A stretch of DNA of 17,873 nucleotides from assembly GCA_018664265.1 (NCBI GenBank), contig JABJOR010000363.1, positions 1-17,873 on the forward strand, in the 5' to 3' direction. Below, piece by piece: positions 1 to 8,800 of this stretch. How positions within the stretch are numbered: the first letter of the stretch is position 1; every line of letters starts with the position of its first letter. Below the pieces are notes generated by a model. That model saw nothing but the letters and a program-made list of their open reading frames with translations, had not been told where the DNA came from and did no database searches. Source of the stretch: Rhodospirillales bacterium. Lineage in GTDB: Bacteria > Pseudomonadota > Alphaproteobacteria > Rhodospirillales > Casp-alpha2. Position numbers and translations under genes: made by a program.

Positions 1-2649
1 GACAGGGGTTATCGACGCCATGCCATCAACAAGCGTTGAAACTATGGTTAAGACATCCGGGTCATCTTCAACATGGAGGATGCTGGGCTCTGTATTATGT
101 GAATGCCATATGGCTTGGCGCAGTCCGGTTGACAGGCGGTCGTGATCTATTGGTTTTTCCAGCCAATCCAGTATACCGATGGCATCGCCAACAATTGTGT
201 TGGAGCTTGATCGTGCAGTGGCTGAAATGACGATTACGGGAAGGTCCTTCATTTCTGGGTTGGCCCGAATGTCCTTGAGCAGGGAAATACCATCTTTATC
301 AGGCAGGGCGATATCAAGTGTCATAGCGCTATAGGTGTTCAGGCTCAGCAACTCCATAGCTTCGGAAGCGCTTCTTGCAATGTCAGTGCTATAGCCTTCT
401 TTGCCTAAAATGAGGGACAGCAGTGTTGCAATATCCGGCTCGTCTTCGCAGATTAAAATACGGAACTTATTGTCGTGTGAAGTTTCATCTTCATTGGTTT
501 TGTTGGCACTGATTAGTGGCAAGTCAAAATAAAATGTTGTTCCTTTGCCAAGTTCTGTCTCGAAATCAATCTTCCCGCCGTGGTGGTCTATAATGGCCCT
601 GGATATGTTCAGCCCTAATCCCGTTCCGCCTATTTGTCGTGTGTTGGATGTATCAGCCTGAGAAAACTTGCCAAATATTTTGCCCCTGAACTCAACAGGA
701 ATTCCGCTGCCATGATCAGAAACTTTTATGCGCACAATTTCATCTCGTTGTTCCATGGAAAGCTCAGTATCAGACCCATCCGGGGAAAACTTTGCTGCAT
801 TGGACAACAGGTTCGTGAGAACCTGCATCAACCTGTCAGAATCACCCATAACACGGATGTTTTCTGGGCATTGTTTCAAGAGAAATTTTGCGTGATGAAC
901 TTCAGCGTAAGATTCATTGTTCTTTATCGCCAGCTCCAGCAATTCTTTTACGTCGATTGGCTCAAGTCTGTATTCCATCTTGCCAGCTTCAATTTTTTCT
1001 ACATCCAGAATGTCATTAATCAACCGAACCAGGCGATCGCTGTTGTTATAGGCGATGCTTAGCATGTCATTCATTTTTTGCGGAAACTCACCGGCGGATC
1101 CCCCCCGGATCAAACCCAACGCTCCTTTGATAGATGTCAGGGGGGTGCGCAATTCATGGCTTACAGTGGAGATGAATTCATTCTTCATATTTTCCGCTTG
1201 CTTACGCGCTGTAATGTCACGGAGAATTCCAATGTATTTTCTCTCTCCCTGGTGTTCCATGAAAGAGACATTCAATTCAATGGGGAATAAATTTCCATTC
1301 TTGTGACAGCCCTCCAGATCGCGTGCCTGATTAATGATGCGAGACGCATGAAGCTCTGACTTGGCAAGGTAGGCGGCATGTTCTTCGCGTTCACCAGGGG
1401 GCAACAACATATTGATATGGTTACCAATCAATTCACTGGAGTTATAGTCAAACAACTTTTCTGTCGCTGTATTTGCAGATTCAATAATACCCTTTGCATC
1501 AATGGTAATGATACAGTCAGCTGTGTTTTCAACAATTGCTGAAACGCGATTTTTGCTGTCGTTTAAATCTATAGTTCGGGATTTAACAAGGGTTTCAACT
1601 TCTGTACGCCTGTTGGTGTTCATGATCAGCAACAGGCAAAGAAAAGTGGTTATGGCAAAGCCCGTTAGAATAGCGCTCCACGCCTGCCAGTGAATTTTGG
1701 AGTAAATGGTTTCGCTGACGGGTTTTCCGATGATCAGCCATTCCCGGCCACCCACGTCAATCGTTCTGGGGTAAACAATGCCAGATAAAGCTTCTGTTTT
1801 GGTAAGCGTCGGGGCAGTATCATTAGTACGAACTCGCGAGCTATGAATAAAAACAAGGGATACATCTTCGGCAATAGTTTTATCAAAAATGTAAAAATCA
1901 ATACCTGCTGCTTTTAAGGTTTGCACATGGCTTGAATAAGCACTTTTGATTATTTCGTTGACTTGAATAACGCCAAGGGTATGTCCCCGTAAATTTAATT
2001 CCCGTTGTTCCTTATCGTACAGGGCGCCATCACCGTTATAGATAGGGTTGAAGATTAAAATCCCGGGCTCTCCAGTCTGGACAAGGGTAATCGTCTTGCT
2101 GGATACCAATTGGTTGGTGTCTCTGGAAAGCTTAAGTGCCGCCAAACGTGCCGGATTGGAGCCTAAATCAAAGCCCAGCACAGCCTCGTTTCCAATATAT
2201 GGCTCTACATAATAAACAGGATGGTAATGGGCCCGTTTATGGGCTGAAACCATATTTCGTTCTTTGGAAAGTTGGGTAAAATTGAAGTCCGAAAAGCCTT
2301 CTTCCCGCGCAGTGTTTTCAAAGTTTTTACGTTTGAGGTGGCTAACTTTGGGTATCCATTCCAAAGCCCGAATTGCGGGATTGTGTTTTATTATCGGAGT
2401 AACAAATTTTTGAAAACTGTCGCGACTAACATGGTGCTGGCTTTCATAGAAAGCCTTGGTGCCCTGGATGATTGCCAAATTTAGTTCTATGCTTCGTTCA
2501 ATGGCATCAACCCTGCTGATGGATGCAAGTTTAAAGGCTGTTATCAGCTTATGATGTTCATGATTATTTATAAAATTGAAAGCAAGGGCAGATAGTACTA
2601 CTCCGAGCAATGCAATCAGCACGACATTCCAGTATCGGCGAATTATCAC
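1..2649 (-). CDS. Hybrid sensor histidine kinase (CHASE-PAS-HisKA-HATPase-REC-REC), 3' end outside window
   Basis: This minus-strand frame is open for 883 codons from 2649 to the left edge, so only the C-terminus is missing. Start: GTG at 2649-2647, chosen because AAGGAG lies 8 nt upstream and the N-terminal membrane helix follows at once. Domains: TM helix (about residues 8-24); periplasmic CHASE ligand-sensing domain (about 60-270, with ALEWIP, a PVYYVEPY-like strand and LGFDL); second TM helix (about 324-344); PAS (about 365-480); HisKA with the H-box HELRTPL and phospho-acceptor His498; HATPase with N-box N613/N617 and G-box GGTGLGLN near 674; receiver 1 (about 727-845) with phospho-acceptor Asp779; and the start of receiver 2 (HVEDDPD near 857). 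The expected role is an inner-membrane sensor that autophosphorylates on His and relays to its receivers. The ligand is unknown; CHASE domains bind diverse small molecules. An output domain or Hpt domain could follow receiver 2 outside the window. It is divergent from ygiQ, and no cognate partner is visible. Confidence 0.93.
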   Translation of the reverse strand, partial: MIIRRYWNVVLIALLGVVLSALAFNFINNHEHHKLITAFKLASISRVDAIERSIELNLAIIQGTKAFYESQHHVSRDSFQKFVTPIIKHNPAIRALEWIPKVSHLKRKNFENTAREEGFSDFNFTQLSKERNMVSAHKRAHYHPVYYVEPYIGNEAVLGFDLGSNPARLAALKLSRDTNQLVSSKTITLVQTGEPGILIFNPIYNGDGALYDKEQRELNLRGHTLGVIQVNEIIKSAYSSHVQTLKAAGIDFYIFDKTIAEDVSLVFIHSSRVRTNDTAPTLTKTEALSGIVYPRTIDVGGREWLIIGKPVSETIYSKIHWQAWSAILTGFAITTFLCLLLIMNTNRRTEVETLVKSRTIDLNDSKNRVSAIVENTADCIITIDAKGIIESANTATEKLFDYNSSELIGNHINMLLPPGEREEHAAYLAKSELHASRIINQARDLEGCHKNGNLFPIELNVSFMEHQGERKYIGILRDITARKQAENMKNEFISTVSHELRTPLTSIKGALGLIRGGSAGEFPQKMNDMLSIAYNNSDRLVRLINDILDVEKIEAGKMEYRLEPIDVKELLELAIKNNESYAEVHHAKFLLKQCPENIRVMGDSDRLMQVLTNLLSNAAKFSPDGSDTELSMEQRDEIVRIKVSDHGSGIPVEFRGKIFGKFSQADTSNTRQIGGTGLGLNISRAIIDHHGGKIDFETELGKGTTFYFDLPLISANKTNEDETSHDNKFRILICEDEPDIATLLSLILGKEGYSTDIARSASEAMELLSLNTYSAMTLDIALPDKDGISLLKDIRANPEMKDLPVIVISATARSSSNTIVGDAIGILDWLEKPIDHDRLSTGLRQAIWHSHNTEPSILHVEDDPDVLTIVSTLVDGMASITPV

Positions 2650-2843
2650 GTAAGTGGCTCCTTAAGCTTCTCAAAATACAAATAATTAGTAATACAACGG
2701 TATGAAAGTACACGTTATAATTTTGTGCCTGGTAATGCAAATGCAAGGTTACAGCAGAAAATTTCTATTTGATTCTTTGTAATTAGCTCCCATTTCCATT
2801 ACAGACAGCACACTAATCCTTATTAATAGTTTTTGAAGCATCC
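2650..2843. promoter_or_regulatory. Divergent intergenic region between the hybrid kinase and ygiQ
   Basis: This 194-base AT-rich stretch holds the promoters of both flanking genes. Read on the plus strand, TATAAT at 2716-2721 is a perfect -10 hexamer but has only a weak -35 upstream. Read on the minus strand, TATAAC (2719-2714) follows TTGCAT (2740-2735) with a short 15-base spacer; a second TTGCAT sits directly upstream (2746-2741), making a tandem 6-base repeat. The kinase Shine-Dalgarno AAGGAG lies just inside this region. ygiQ has no strong Shine-Dalgarno before its ATG. No RNA gene, operator palindrome or small ORF with its own ribosome-binding site was seen. Confidence 0.4.
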
Positions 2844-4901
2844 ATGGATAAGATAAAAAACCTGTTTTCATATCGCAAATTCTGGGCTCATCGATTTAGC
2901 CCAGCGCCATTCTTGCCCATGTCACGAGAAGAAATGGACGTTCTCGGCTGGGATAGCTGTGATGTGATTCTGGTAACAGGGGATGCCTATATCGATCACC
3001 CAAGCTTTGGCATGGCTGTTATTGGTCGGGTATTGGAAGCACAGGGCTTCAGGGTCGGGATTATATCCCAACCGGACTGGACGGATAAAAAGCACTTTAA
3101 GGGACTGGGCAGACCAAATCTGTATTTCGGGGTTACAGCCGGGAATATGGATTCCATGGTTAATCGTTATACGGCGGAGCGCAGGATCCGCCATAATGAC
3201 AGCTACACCCCCGATGATGAAGGGGGCAAACGTCCGGATCGATCGACATTGGTTTATGCCCAACGTTGCCAGGAAGCCTATAAAGGTGTTCCCGTAGTAC
3301 TGGGCGGGATTGAGGCATCGTTGCGCCGCATTGCTCACTATGATTACTGGTCGGATAAAGTCCGCCGCTCCATGCTGATCGACAGCAAGGCTGATTTGTT
3401 GCTTTACGGGAATGCCGAACGCGCGCTGGTGGAAATCACCCACCGTTTTGCCAAGGGTGACAAGCCTGAAGACATGCACGATATCAACGGTGTTGCCTTT
3501 GCTGTGCCGGGCATTCCGGAAGGTTGGGCAGAGCTGGATATGAGCTCCATTGATGATCAGCCAGTTGAGCGTGGCTCCAAAGATACAGAGACTGTCATTC
3601 GCCTGCCATCTTATGAAACCGTATCGACAGAGCCTGAAACATATGCTTTGGCCTCGCGCGTTTTGCATCTGGAAAGCAATCCAGGCAATGCCCGCCCGCT
3701 CATTCAGCGTCATGGTGAGCGCGAGCTTTGGGTTAATCCACCGCCTTTCCCGCTATCCACGCCAGAAATGGATGGCGTTTTTGATCTGCCGTACGCGCGC
3801 AGCCCCCATCCATCCTATGGAGATGCTCGCATCCCGGCGTGGGAGATGATCCGGTTTTCGGTCAATATCATGCGGGGTTGTTTTGGTGGCTGTACGTTCT
3901 GCTCTATTACAGAACATGAAGGCCGGGTTATTCAAAACCGTTCGGAAGGCTCGATCATTCGCGAAATCGAGGATATGCGAGACAAGATACCGGACTTCAA
4001 AGGGCAAGTTTCAGACCTGGGCGGGCCAACGTCCAATATGTATGGGCTGGAATGCAAGGATGATGAAATCCAGAAAGTCTGCCGCCGCTTGTCCTGTGTC
4101 TATCCAGATATTTGTAAAAACCTGAAAACTGATCATGGCCCGCTGATCAGCCTTTATCGCAATGCACGCTCCGTGAAGGGTGTGAAGAAAATCTCCATTG
4201 CTTCTGGCTTGCGTTATGATCTGGCGGTTAAAAGCCCAGAGTATATTAAGGAATTGGTGACCCACCACGTCGGTGGTTATCTTAAGATTGCGCCAGAACA
4301 TACCGAAGAAAACTCGCTGTCTAAAATGATGAAGCCGGGTATAGGTTCCTATGATCGCTTTAAGGCCTTGTTTGACCAGGCTGCCAAAAAAGCTGGGAAA
4401 GAGTTATATCTGATTCTCTATTTTATTGCGGCCCATCCCGGTTCCAGTGATGAAGACATGATGAACCTGTCCTTGTGGCTCAAGCGTAATAAATTCCGGG
4501 CGGATCAGGTGCAAACCTTCATGCCGACACCCATGTCATTGTCATCAGCTATGTATTATAGCGAGCGTAATCCGCTCAAGCCTGTGCGGCGTACAGGCGG
4601 TGAGACGGTCAATACGGCAAAAGGTATGAAACAGCGACGCCTGCACAAGGCTTTCCTGCGCTATCATGATCCTGATAACTGGCCACTTTTGCGCGATGCG
4701 TTAAAACGTATGGGGCGATCGGATTTAATTGGTCGGGGCAATCAATGTCTGGTGCCAGGCGCTGTCGGGCGGCAAGGCCGACACTATCATGAGGGACCGA
4801 AGGGTGAGAAACCAACAGAATTCTTTACTCAGCAATCTGGCAAAGGCCGCAGGCGTATGGGCGATAAGCAAACAAAGAATACCCGTAAGAGAGTTCGCTA
4901 G
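2844..4901 (+). CDS. ygiQ: YgiQ family radical SAM protein
   Basis: This 685-residue protein belongs to the YgiQ (UPF0313) family, a conserved radical S-adenosylmethionine group with no established reaction. The YgiQ N-terminal signature is clear ([12 protein letters not shown] from about residue 21, then GWDSCD and VTGDAY). The radical SAM core carries the 4Fe-4S motif CxxxCxxC as Cys346, Cys350 and Cys353 ([10 protein letters not shown]), followed by SITEHEGR. Other family blocks are [32 protein letters not shown] and the C-terminal [14 protein letters not shown]; the tail is basic. Compared with the E. coli protein as I remember it, a stretch of about 40 residues in the middle (around residues 240-260) is absent. 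The ATG at 2844 has only a weak ribosome-binding site, but the homologous N-terminus begins before Met26, so this start is preferred. The gene is convergent with tctA and shares four bases with it. Confidence 0.95.
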   Translation: MDKIKNLFSYRKFWAHRFSPAPFLPMSREEMDVLGWDSCDVILVTGDAYIDHPSFGMAVIGRVLEAQGFRVGIISQPDWTDKKHFKGLGRPNLYFGVTAGNMDSMVNRYTAERRIRHNDSYTPDDEGGKRPDRSTLVYAQRCQEAYKGVPVVLGGIEASLRRIAHYDYWSDKVRRSMLIDSKADLLLYGNAERALVEITHRFAKGDKPEDMHDINGVAFAVPGIPEGWAELDMSSIDDQPVERGSKDTETVIRLPSYETVSTEPETYALASRVLHLESNPGNARPLIQRHGERELWVNPPPFPLSTPEMDGVFDLPYARSPHPSYGDARIPAWEMIRFSVNIMRGCFGGCTFCSITEHEGRVIQNRSEGSIIREIEDMRDKIPDFKGQVSDLGGPTSNMYGLECKDDEIQKVCRRLSCVYPDICKNLKTDHGPLISLYRNARSVKGVKKISIASGLRYDLAVKSPEYIKELVTHHVGGYLKIAPEHTEENSLSKMMKPGIGSYDRFKALFDQAAKKAGKELYLILYFIAAHPGSSDEDMMNLSLWLKRNKFRADQVQTFMPTPMSLSSAMYYSERNPLKPVRRTGGETVNTAKGMKQRRLHKAFLRYHDPDNWPLLRDALKRMGRSDLIGRGNQCLVPGAVGRQGRHYHEGPKGEKPTEFFTQQSGKGRRRMGDKQTKNTRKRVR

Positions 4902-6397
4902 TCCTGTGAAGGTTTTTTCCATCTACGTCTGTAGATGGGAACCGCAATCATAGCCAAACCGATTAATAACAAAACCAGCGTCATGGGCCTTTCATACATG
5001 AAATCAATGCCATCGGTCAGGTTGACTGCACGGGCAAAATTGTCTTCCATCATGCCGCCTAAAATAAATCCGATCAGCAGCGGCGCCAGCGGATAATTGG
5101 CAAATCGCAAGAGGGTTGCAAATACGCCGAGACCTACAAGAATTAAAAGCTCAGTTGCATTGTTCTGCCCGATGTAGGCACCGATCATGGTGAAAAATAA
5201 AATGAACGGAATCAGGTAATTGCGCGGGATGGTCAGCAATTTGGCAATGTAAGGGATCATGGGTAGATTCAAAAAAATCAAAACCAGATTGCCGATGTAC
5301 ATGGAGATAATAACTGCCCAGAAAACATCCGGGTTATCGATCATCAGACGCGGTCCCGGATTTACGTTCAGCGCGATCAAAGCACCCAGCAAAATAGCCG
5401 TTGTGCCGGACCCTGGAATACCCAATGTCAAAAGTGGTACGAAGGAGCCTGTACAGGCAGCATTGTTGGCGGCTTCCGGTGCGGCCAGCCCCTTGATAGA
5501 GCCCTTGCCGAATTCATCCTGCTCCTCACCTTTGGCAATATTTCGTTCGACTGCATAGCCAAGGAAGGACGCTATGGTAGCCCCGGCCCCTGGCATAACG
5601 CCGATTAGAAAACCTTGAATGGATTGACGCCCAATTACAGGCGCAATTTTTATAGCTTCTTCTTTGGTTATGCGCAGGTTCTTGATTTCGTTGCTTGTGC
5701 TACTTTGTTTGCCGCGTTTGGGATCAAGTACCAGATAGAGCGCCTCAGGCAGGGCAAAAAGCGCCATGGCCAGCGTGATAAAGCTGAACCCCGATTGCAG
5801 ATCTGATATACCCATGGTGAAACGCGGGGCATTAAATAAGGCACTTTCCCCAACCGTGGACATCAGCAATCCCATGACGGTCATCAGCAGCGCCTTAACC
5901 ACCATGCCTTTTCCGGCAAAGGCAGCAATGGCAGACAGGCCAACGATCATCAGGGCGAAATATTCCGCTGAATGAAACAACAGAGCGACCGAAGAGAGCG
6001 CTGGTGCAAACCCCATAAGCAAAATAGCGCCAATGGTGCCACCACTGAACGAGGCGATGGCGGCGATGGTCAGGGCTTTCCCGGCCTGTCCTTTTCGGGC
6101 CATGGGATAACCATCAAACGAGGTCGCCACAGTCCCGGCAACACCGGGCGCGTTGATCAAAATAGAAGATGTGGAGCCGCCAAATATGGCACCATAATAG
6201 ACACCTGCCAGAAGAATAAGCGCCGCCGAAGGATCGCCGATTTTGATGGCTATTGGAATCATGATGGCAATAATAGACATGGGACCGAGGCCCGGCAGCA
6301 TACCGATGAGAGTGCCGATTAAACACCCGGCAATAACCATGAGCAGGTTCTTGATGGTAAAGGCCGTTGCGAGGCCGAGCAGAATTCCTTCAAGCAT
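4898..6397 (-). CDS. tctA: Tripartite tricarboxylate transporter, large membrane subunit TctA
   Basis: This 499-residue protein, the usual TctA length, is a polytopic inner-membrane subunit that forms the transport path of a TTT secondary transporter, working with TctB and periplasmic TctC. Family motifs are present: [15 protein letters not shown] near residue 34, [13 protein letters not shown] near 73, [17 protein letters not shown] near 265 and the [18 protein letters not shown] block near 315. About a dozen hydrophobic helices are visible. Shine-Dalgarno AGGAAGGTGAG precedes the ATG. The gene follows tctB after 11 bases, so the two are co-transcribed. TTT systems typically carry di- or tricarboxylates such as citrate, but the substrate cannot be read from this subunit. 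Its TAG stop overlaps the ygiQ stop within the palindrome CTAG. Confidence 0.96.
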   Translation of the reverse strand: MLEGILLGLATAFTIKNLLMVIAGCLIGTLIGMLPGLGPMSIIAIMIPIAIKIGDPSAALILLAGVYYGAIFGGSTSSILINAPGVAGTVATSFDGYPMARKGQAGKALTIAAIASFSGGTIGAILLMGFAPALSSVALLFHSAEYFALMIVGLSAIAAFAGKGMVVKALLMTVMGLLMSTVGESALFNAPRFTMGISDLQSGFSFITLAMALFALPEALYLVLDPKRGKQSSTSNEIKNLRITKEEAIKIAPVIGRQSIQGFLIGVMPGAGATIASFLGYAVERNIAKGEEQDEFGKGSIKGLAAPEAANNAACTGSFVPLLTLGIPGSGTTAILLGALIALNVNPGPRLMIDNPDVFWAVIISMYIGNLVLIFLNLPMIPYIAKLLTIPRNYLIPFILFFTMIGAYIGQNNATELLILVGLGVFATLLRFANYPLAPLLIGFILGGMMEDNFARAVNLTDGIDFMYERPMTLVLLLIGLAMIAVPIYRRRWKKPSQD

Positions 6398-6408
6398 GTC
6401 TCACCTTC

Positions 6409-6894
6409 CTACATCAAAAACCAGGGCAGGGGCCGCAGGTACAATCCCAACGTCTCCTGCACCAGATACCAGATTAAGATCGCGCTAAAGATGGCAATAG
6501 GCGTCATGATATGGAGCTTTCGCTCACCCAATATCCATCCGGTAGCCATAAGAAACAGGGTTGTCGAAACAAGAAATCCGGTGGGGCGCAAGGCCAGGGC
6601 GTAGACGATCATGGCGATGATCAAATAACTAGCCTGTCCGATTTCATAATCCTTGACCAGCCTTGCTACATTAATGTTGTCACCTGAGGATTCCTCATCA
6701 CCAACGCTCTGACTTGGTGAAAGAATTATGATTAAGGACAAAACAGCAGCAATGATTGCCAGCGCATTGGGCAGGGTGTTGGGCAGAAAGGACATGTTGC
6801 GCTCGAACGGCAGCAATTGATAGGTAAATGACGTATAGCCATAAGCTATGGATACGACAAGAAAAAGGGCTGCAATCCACTTATCAAGAACCAT
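6409..6894 (-). CDS. tctB: Tripartite tricarboxylate transporter, small membrane subunit TctB
   Basis: This is a 161-residue hydrophobic protein with about four predicted TM helices (near residues 8-24, 40-60, 86-105 and a C-terminal pair from about 120). The TctB family has little sequence conservation, so the call rests on size, topology and position between tctC and tctA, the standard TTT gene order. AAGG lies about 10 bases before the ATG. TctB is thought to assist TctA in the membrane. The gene sits downstream of a strong intrinsic terminator that follows tctC, so its expression probably depends on read-through and should be lower than that of tctC. Confidence 0.9.
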   Translation of the reverse strand: MVLDKWIAALFLVVSIAYGYTSFTYQLLPFERNMSFLPNTLPNALAIIAAVLSLIIILSPSQSVGDEESSGDNINVARLVKDYEIGQASYLIIAMIVYALALRPTGFLVSTTLFLMATGWILGERKLHIMTPIAIFSAILIWYLVQETLGLYLRPLPWFLM

Positions 6895-6932
6895 CGTACT
6901 GGCCTTCTGTTATACTTGTAGGGTGTGAAATG

Positions 6933-6970
6933 AAAAAACCGGAACCTGATGTTTTTAATTCAGGTTCCGG
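6933..6970 (-). terminator. Intrinsic terminator between tctC and tctB
   Basis: A perfect 11-base inverted repeat (CCGGAACCTGA at 6939-6949 with TCAGGTTCCGG at 6960-6970) surrounds a 10-base loop. Read on the minus strand it is followed at once by six T residues (the A run at 6938-6933). It lies 17 bases past the tctC stop and inside the tctCBA operon, so it probably works as a partial terminator or mRNA-stabilising 3' end that raises TctC output relative to TctB and TctA. The same hairpin on the plus strand is followed only by CTTTCT. Confidence 0.88.
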
Positions 6971-6987
6971 CTTTCTATTAGCTTAGA

Positions 6988-7968
6988 TCAAAGGAATCCG
7001 AGCTTTGTCATCAAATCCTTGATAACTTTTTCCTGGCCTTCCAGGAATTTAGTGAAGTCACCACCCGAGTTATGGATGTTGACCCAACCATTGCGGGCTC
7101 GCACGACTTCCCATTCAGGGGTATCGTACATTTTAGCAATGACTGCACGGTAAGCATCGGCTTTGGCAGCAGGCAGCCCAGGGGCTGCAAAGAATCCACG
7201 CCAGTTGACGAATTCTGCATCATAACCCTGTTCTTTCAGGGTTGGTGCATCAGACGCTGCGCTGTTTCGCTCAGCCGATGTAACACCGATGATGCGAACT
7301 TCGCCTGCATTGGCAAGTCCGACAGCTTCAGAGAAACCTGTGGAAAGGGCTTTGATTTCCCCGGACAACAACGCAGCCATGGCTTTACCACCTGCATCGT
7401 AAGGAATGTATTTTACTTTCGTAGGATCTTGCCCGGCGGCTTGCATTGCCATCGCGACAACAAGGTGATCCATGCCACCTGGGACAGAGCCGCCACCAAT
7501 GGCAACGCTCTTTGAATCAGCTTTGTAGGCCGCGACCAAATCCTTGAAAGATTTAAGCGGGCTGTCTTTATTCACAACAAAAGCGGCGTAATCACCGATG
7601 GTTCCGGCAATCATGGTCAGATCCCGGAAGTTATGCGGGAACCTGCCAACTAACGAGCGAATGACGATCGGTGTGGAATTCACCATCAATGAGCCAGCAT
7701 TGGAATCAGCATTTTCAATCAGATAACCAATAGCTTTGCCGCCACCGCCGCCGGACATGTTTTCATAAGATGCAGAACCGACTAGTCCGGATTTGGTCAA
7801 GGCTTCGCCTGTGCCACGGGCCGTGCCGTCCCAACCGCCACCGGCACCGCCGGGAATTATAAAGTGAATAGAATCGATGTCTGCTGCGTTGGATATGCCT
7901 GGCATAGACATCATGCCAACGACACCAGCTATGTATGCCATAGCTTTAAATGTGGATTTTATCCGCAT
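6988..7968 (-). CDS. tctC: Tripartite tricarboxylate transporter substrate-binding protein TctC (Bug family)
   Basis: This 326-residue periplasmic solute-binding protein of the TctC/Bug family captures the substrate and delivers it to TctA/TctB. A signal peptide is clear: basic start MRIKSTFK, hydrophobic core, and likely cleavage after SNA at about residue 28. The mature part begins with IHFIIPGGAGGGWDGTAR, the glycine-rich first ligand-binding loop of the family; later blocks include NSTPIVIRSL, GGGSVPGGMDHL and NWRGFFAAPG. Shine-Dalgarno GGGAGAG sits 6 bases before the ATG. It is the first gene of the operon and is transcribed divergently from the regulatory operon, an arrangement typical of TTT systems controlled by a linked two-component system. 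Bug-fold proteins bind carboxylates in general; the ligand is not predictable here. Confidence 0.95.
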   Translation of the reverse strand: MRIKSTFKAMAYIAGVVGMMSMPGISNAADIDSIHFIIPGGAGGGWDGTARGTGEALTKSGLVGSASYENMSGGGGGKAIGYLIENADSNAGSLMVNSTPIVIRSLVGRFPHNFRDLTMIAGTIGDYAAFVVNKDSPLKSFKDLVAAYKADSKSVAIGGGSVPGGMDHLVVAMAMQAAGQDPTKVKYIPYDAGGKAMAALLSGEIKALSTGFSEAVGLANAGEVRIIGVTSAERNSAASDAPTLKEQGYDAEFVNWRGFFAAPGLPAAKADAYRAVIAKMYDTPEWEVVRARNGWVNIHNSGGDFTKFLEGQEKVIKDLMTKLGFL

Positions 7969-8006
7969 GAATTTCTCTCCCGTTAATAGAAATTTTAATT
8001 GTATTT

Positions 8007-8047
8007 TTGATGAACGTAAAAACTCTAACAGTCTTAACTTTCATCAA
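8007..8047. promoter_or_regulatory. Inverted repeat TTGATGAA-N25-TTCATCAA, candidate operator
   Basis: TTGATGAA at 8007-8014 is matched exactly by its reverse complement TTCATCAA at 8040-8047. The arm centres are 33 bases apart, about three helical turns, so both would face the same side of the DNA. It lies 39-79 bases upstream of the tctC ATG, with one arm between the candidate -10 and -35 elements and the other just upstream of the -35. By position it is the best candidate binding site for the OmpR-type regulator encoded at 8141. This is inference; a chance 8-base repeat cannot be excluded. Confidence 0.35.
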
Positions 8048-8100
8048 CCTTTCGCATTGGCAGCTGGATTTCAGTCTTATTTGCTCATATCATTTCCAGA

Positions 8101-8126
8101 ATTGGGCCCATTAAACATAACCCAAT
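8101..8126 (+). promoter_or_regulatory. Small hairpin ATTGGG-N14-CCCAAT next to the regulator ribosome-binding site
   Basis: Six-base complementary arms lie at 8101-8106 and 8121-8126, directly before the Shine-Dalgarno-like GAAAGG (8127-8132) of the GTG-started response regulator. If it forms in the mRNA, the hairpin abuts the ribosome-binding site and could affect translation. If used as DNA, it could be a half-site pair. The stem is short and both readings are tentative. Confidence 0.2.
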
Positions 8127-8140
8127 GAAAGGTTGTACTC

Positions 8141-8800
8141 GTGAGGGTTCTGTTAGCAGAAGATGATGCCATGCTTGCCGATGGATTGGTGCGTTCGCTC
8201 AGGCAAACCGGTTATATGGTTGATTGGACCGCCGATGGCGAGGAGGCTGAAGCCATCTTGCGTGTTCAGGAGTTTGATCTCGTTATCCTTGATTTAACAT
8301 TGCCCAATATGGATGGGTTGGAAGTTTTGCGTATTTTGCGCGCGCGTAAGATACTTGTGCCAATCTTGATTATTACAGCACGTTCAGAAGTTGAGGACCG
8401 TATTAAAGGTCTCGATTTGGGAGCGGATGATTATCTTACAAAACCATTCGAATTGGGAGAATTTGATGCAAGAGTGCGGGCTCTATTACGCCGTAGCCAC
8501 GCGGATGGATTGGAAAGTTTGTCATGTGGAGCGTTGAGCCTCGATATATCAGCAAGACGCGCCTATTTAAACGCAGAACCTCTGGATTTGCCACGACGTG
8601 AGTTCCATTTGCTTGAAGCTCTGATGTCAAAGCAAGGCCGCATTATAAGCAAAGATCAGATTATAGATTCCATATCAGATTTTGATGATGAGTTAACACC
8701 ATCAACAGTAGAGATCTATATACACAGGCTTCGCAAAAAACTTGAATCCACCAACGTATCTATCCGAACCGTTCGTGGTGTAGGGTATATTCTGGAATGA
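8141..8800 (+). CDS. tctD: OmpR/TctD-type response regulator
   Basis: This 219-residue two-component response regulator has an N-terminal receiver (about residues 1-115) with acidic pocket EDD (7-9), phospho-acceptor Asp51 (VILDLTLPNMDG), conserved Thr79 and Lys101 (TKPF). An OmpR-type winged-helix DNA-binding domain (about 125-219) follows, with the typical ending YIHRLRKKLE and RTVRGVGYILE. The start is GTG at 8141, supported by GAAAGG upstream and by the receiver beginning at residue 1 (MRVLLAEDD). The stop overlaps the kinase start in ATGA, implying translational coupling. Together with divergence from tctC and the TctE-like partner, this points to control of the adjacent TTT operon. The symbol marks resemblance to TctD, not proven orthology. 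Confidence 0.93.
   Translation: MRVLLAEDDAMLADGLVRSLRQTGYMVDWTADGEEAEAILRVQEFDLVILDLTLPNMDGLEVLRILRARKILVPILIITARSEVEDRIKGLDLGADDYLTKPFELGEFDARVRALLRRSHADGLESLSCGALSLDISARRAYLNAEPLDLPRREFHLLEALMSKQGRIISKDQIIDSISDFDDELTPSTVEIYIHRLRKKLESTNVSIRTVRGVGYILE

Larger units (their letters stand above)
7969..8140. promoter_or_regulatory. Divergent control region between tctC and the response regulator
   Basis: This 172-base region carries the promoters of both operons. On the minus strand TACAAT (8003-7998) is a good -10 candidate for tctC, but the sequence 17 bases upstream (AGAGTT) is a poor -35, which suggests an activator-dependent promoter. An 8-base inverted repeat (8007-8014 / 8040-8047) flanks that -35 area. 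No strong sigma-70 pair was found for the regulator side, and the -24/-12 dinucleotides of sigma-54 promoters are not correctly spaced. No ORF with its own ribosome-binding site lies here. Confidence 0.5.

Noticed and set aside
634..1062. 142-codon plus-strand open frame near the left edge
   Set aside because: It lies opposite the HisKA/HATPase region of the hybrid kinase, which is the real gene here.
2922..3713. 263-codon open frame on the minus strand opposite ygiQ
   Set aside because: It is antisense to a well-conserved gene, has no recognisable domain and no Shine-Dalgarno; it is a by-product of the codon use of ygiQ.
8051..8090. Sigma-54 promoter upstream of the response regulator (TTGGCAGCTGG)
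   Set aside because: The GG and the expected downstream GC are not at the required spacing.
8125..8166. 13-residue ORF (ATG at 8125) overlapping the response regulator start, as a possible leader peptide
   Set aside because: No Shine-Dalgarno precedes the ATG and the amino acid content suggests no attenuation mechanism.
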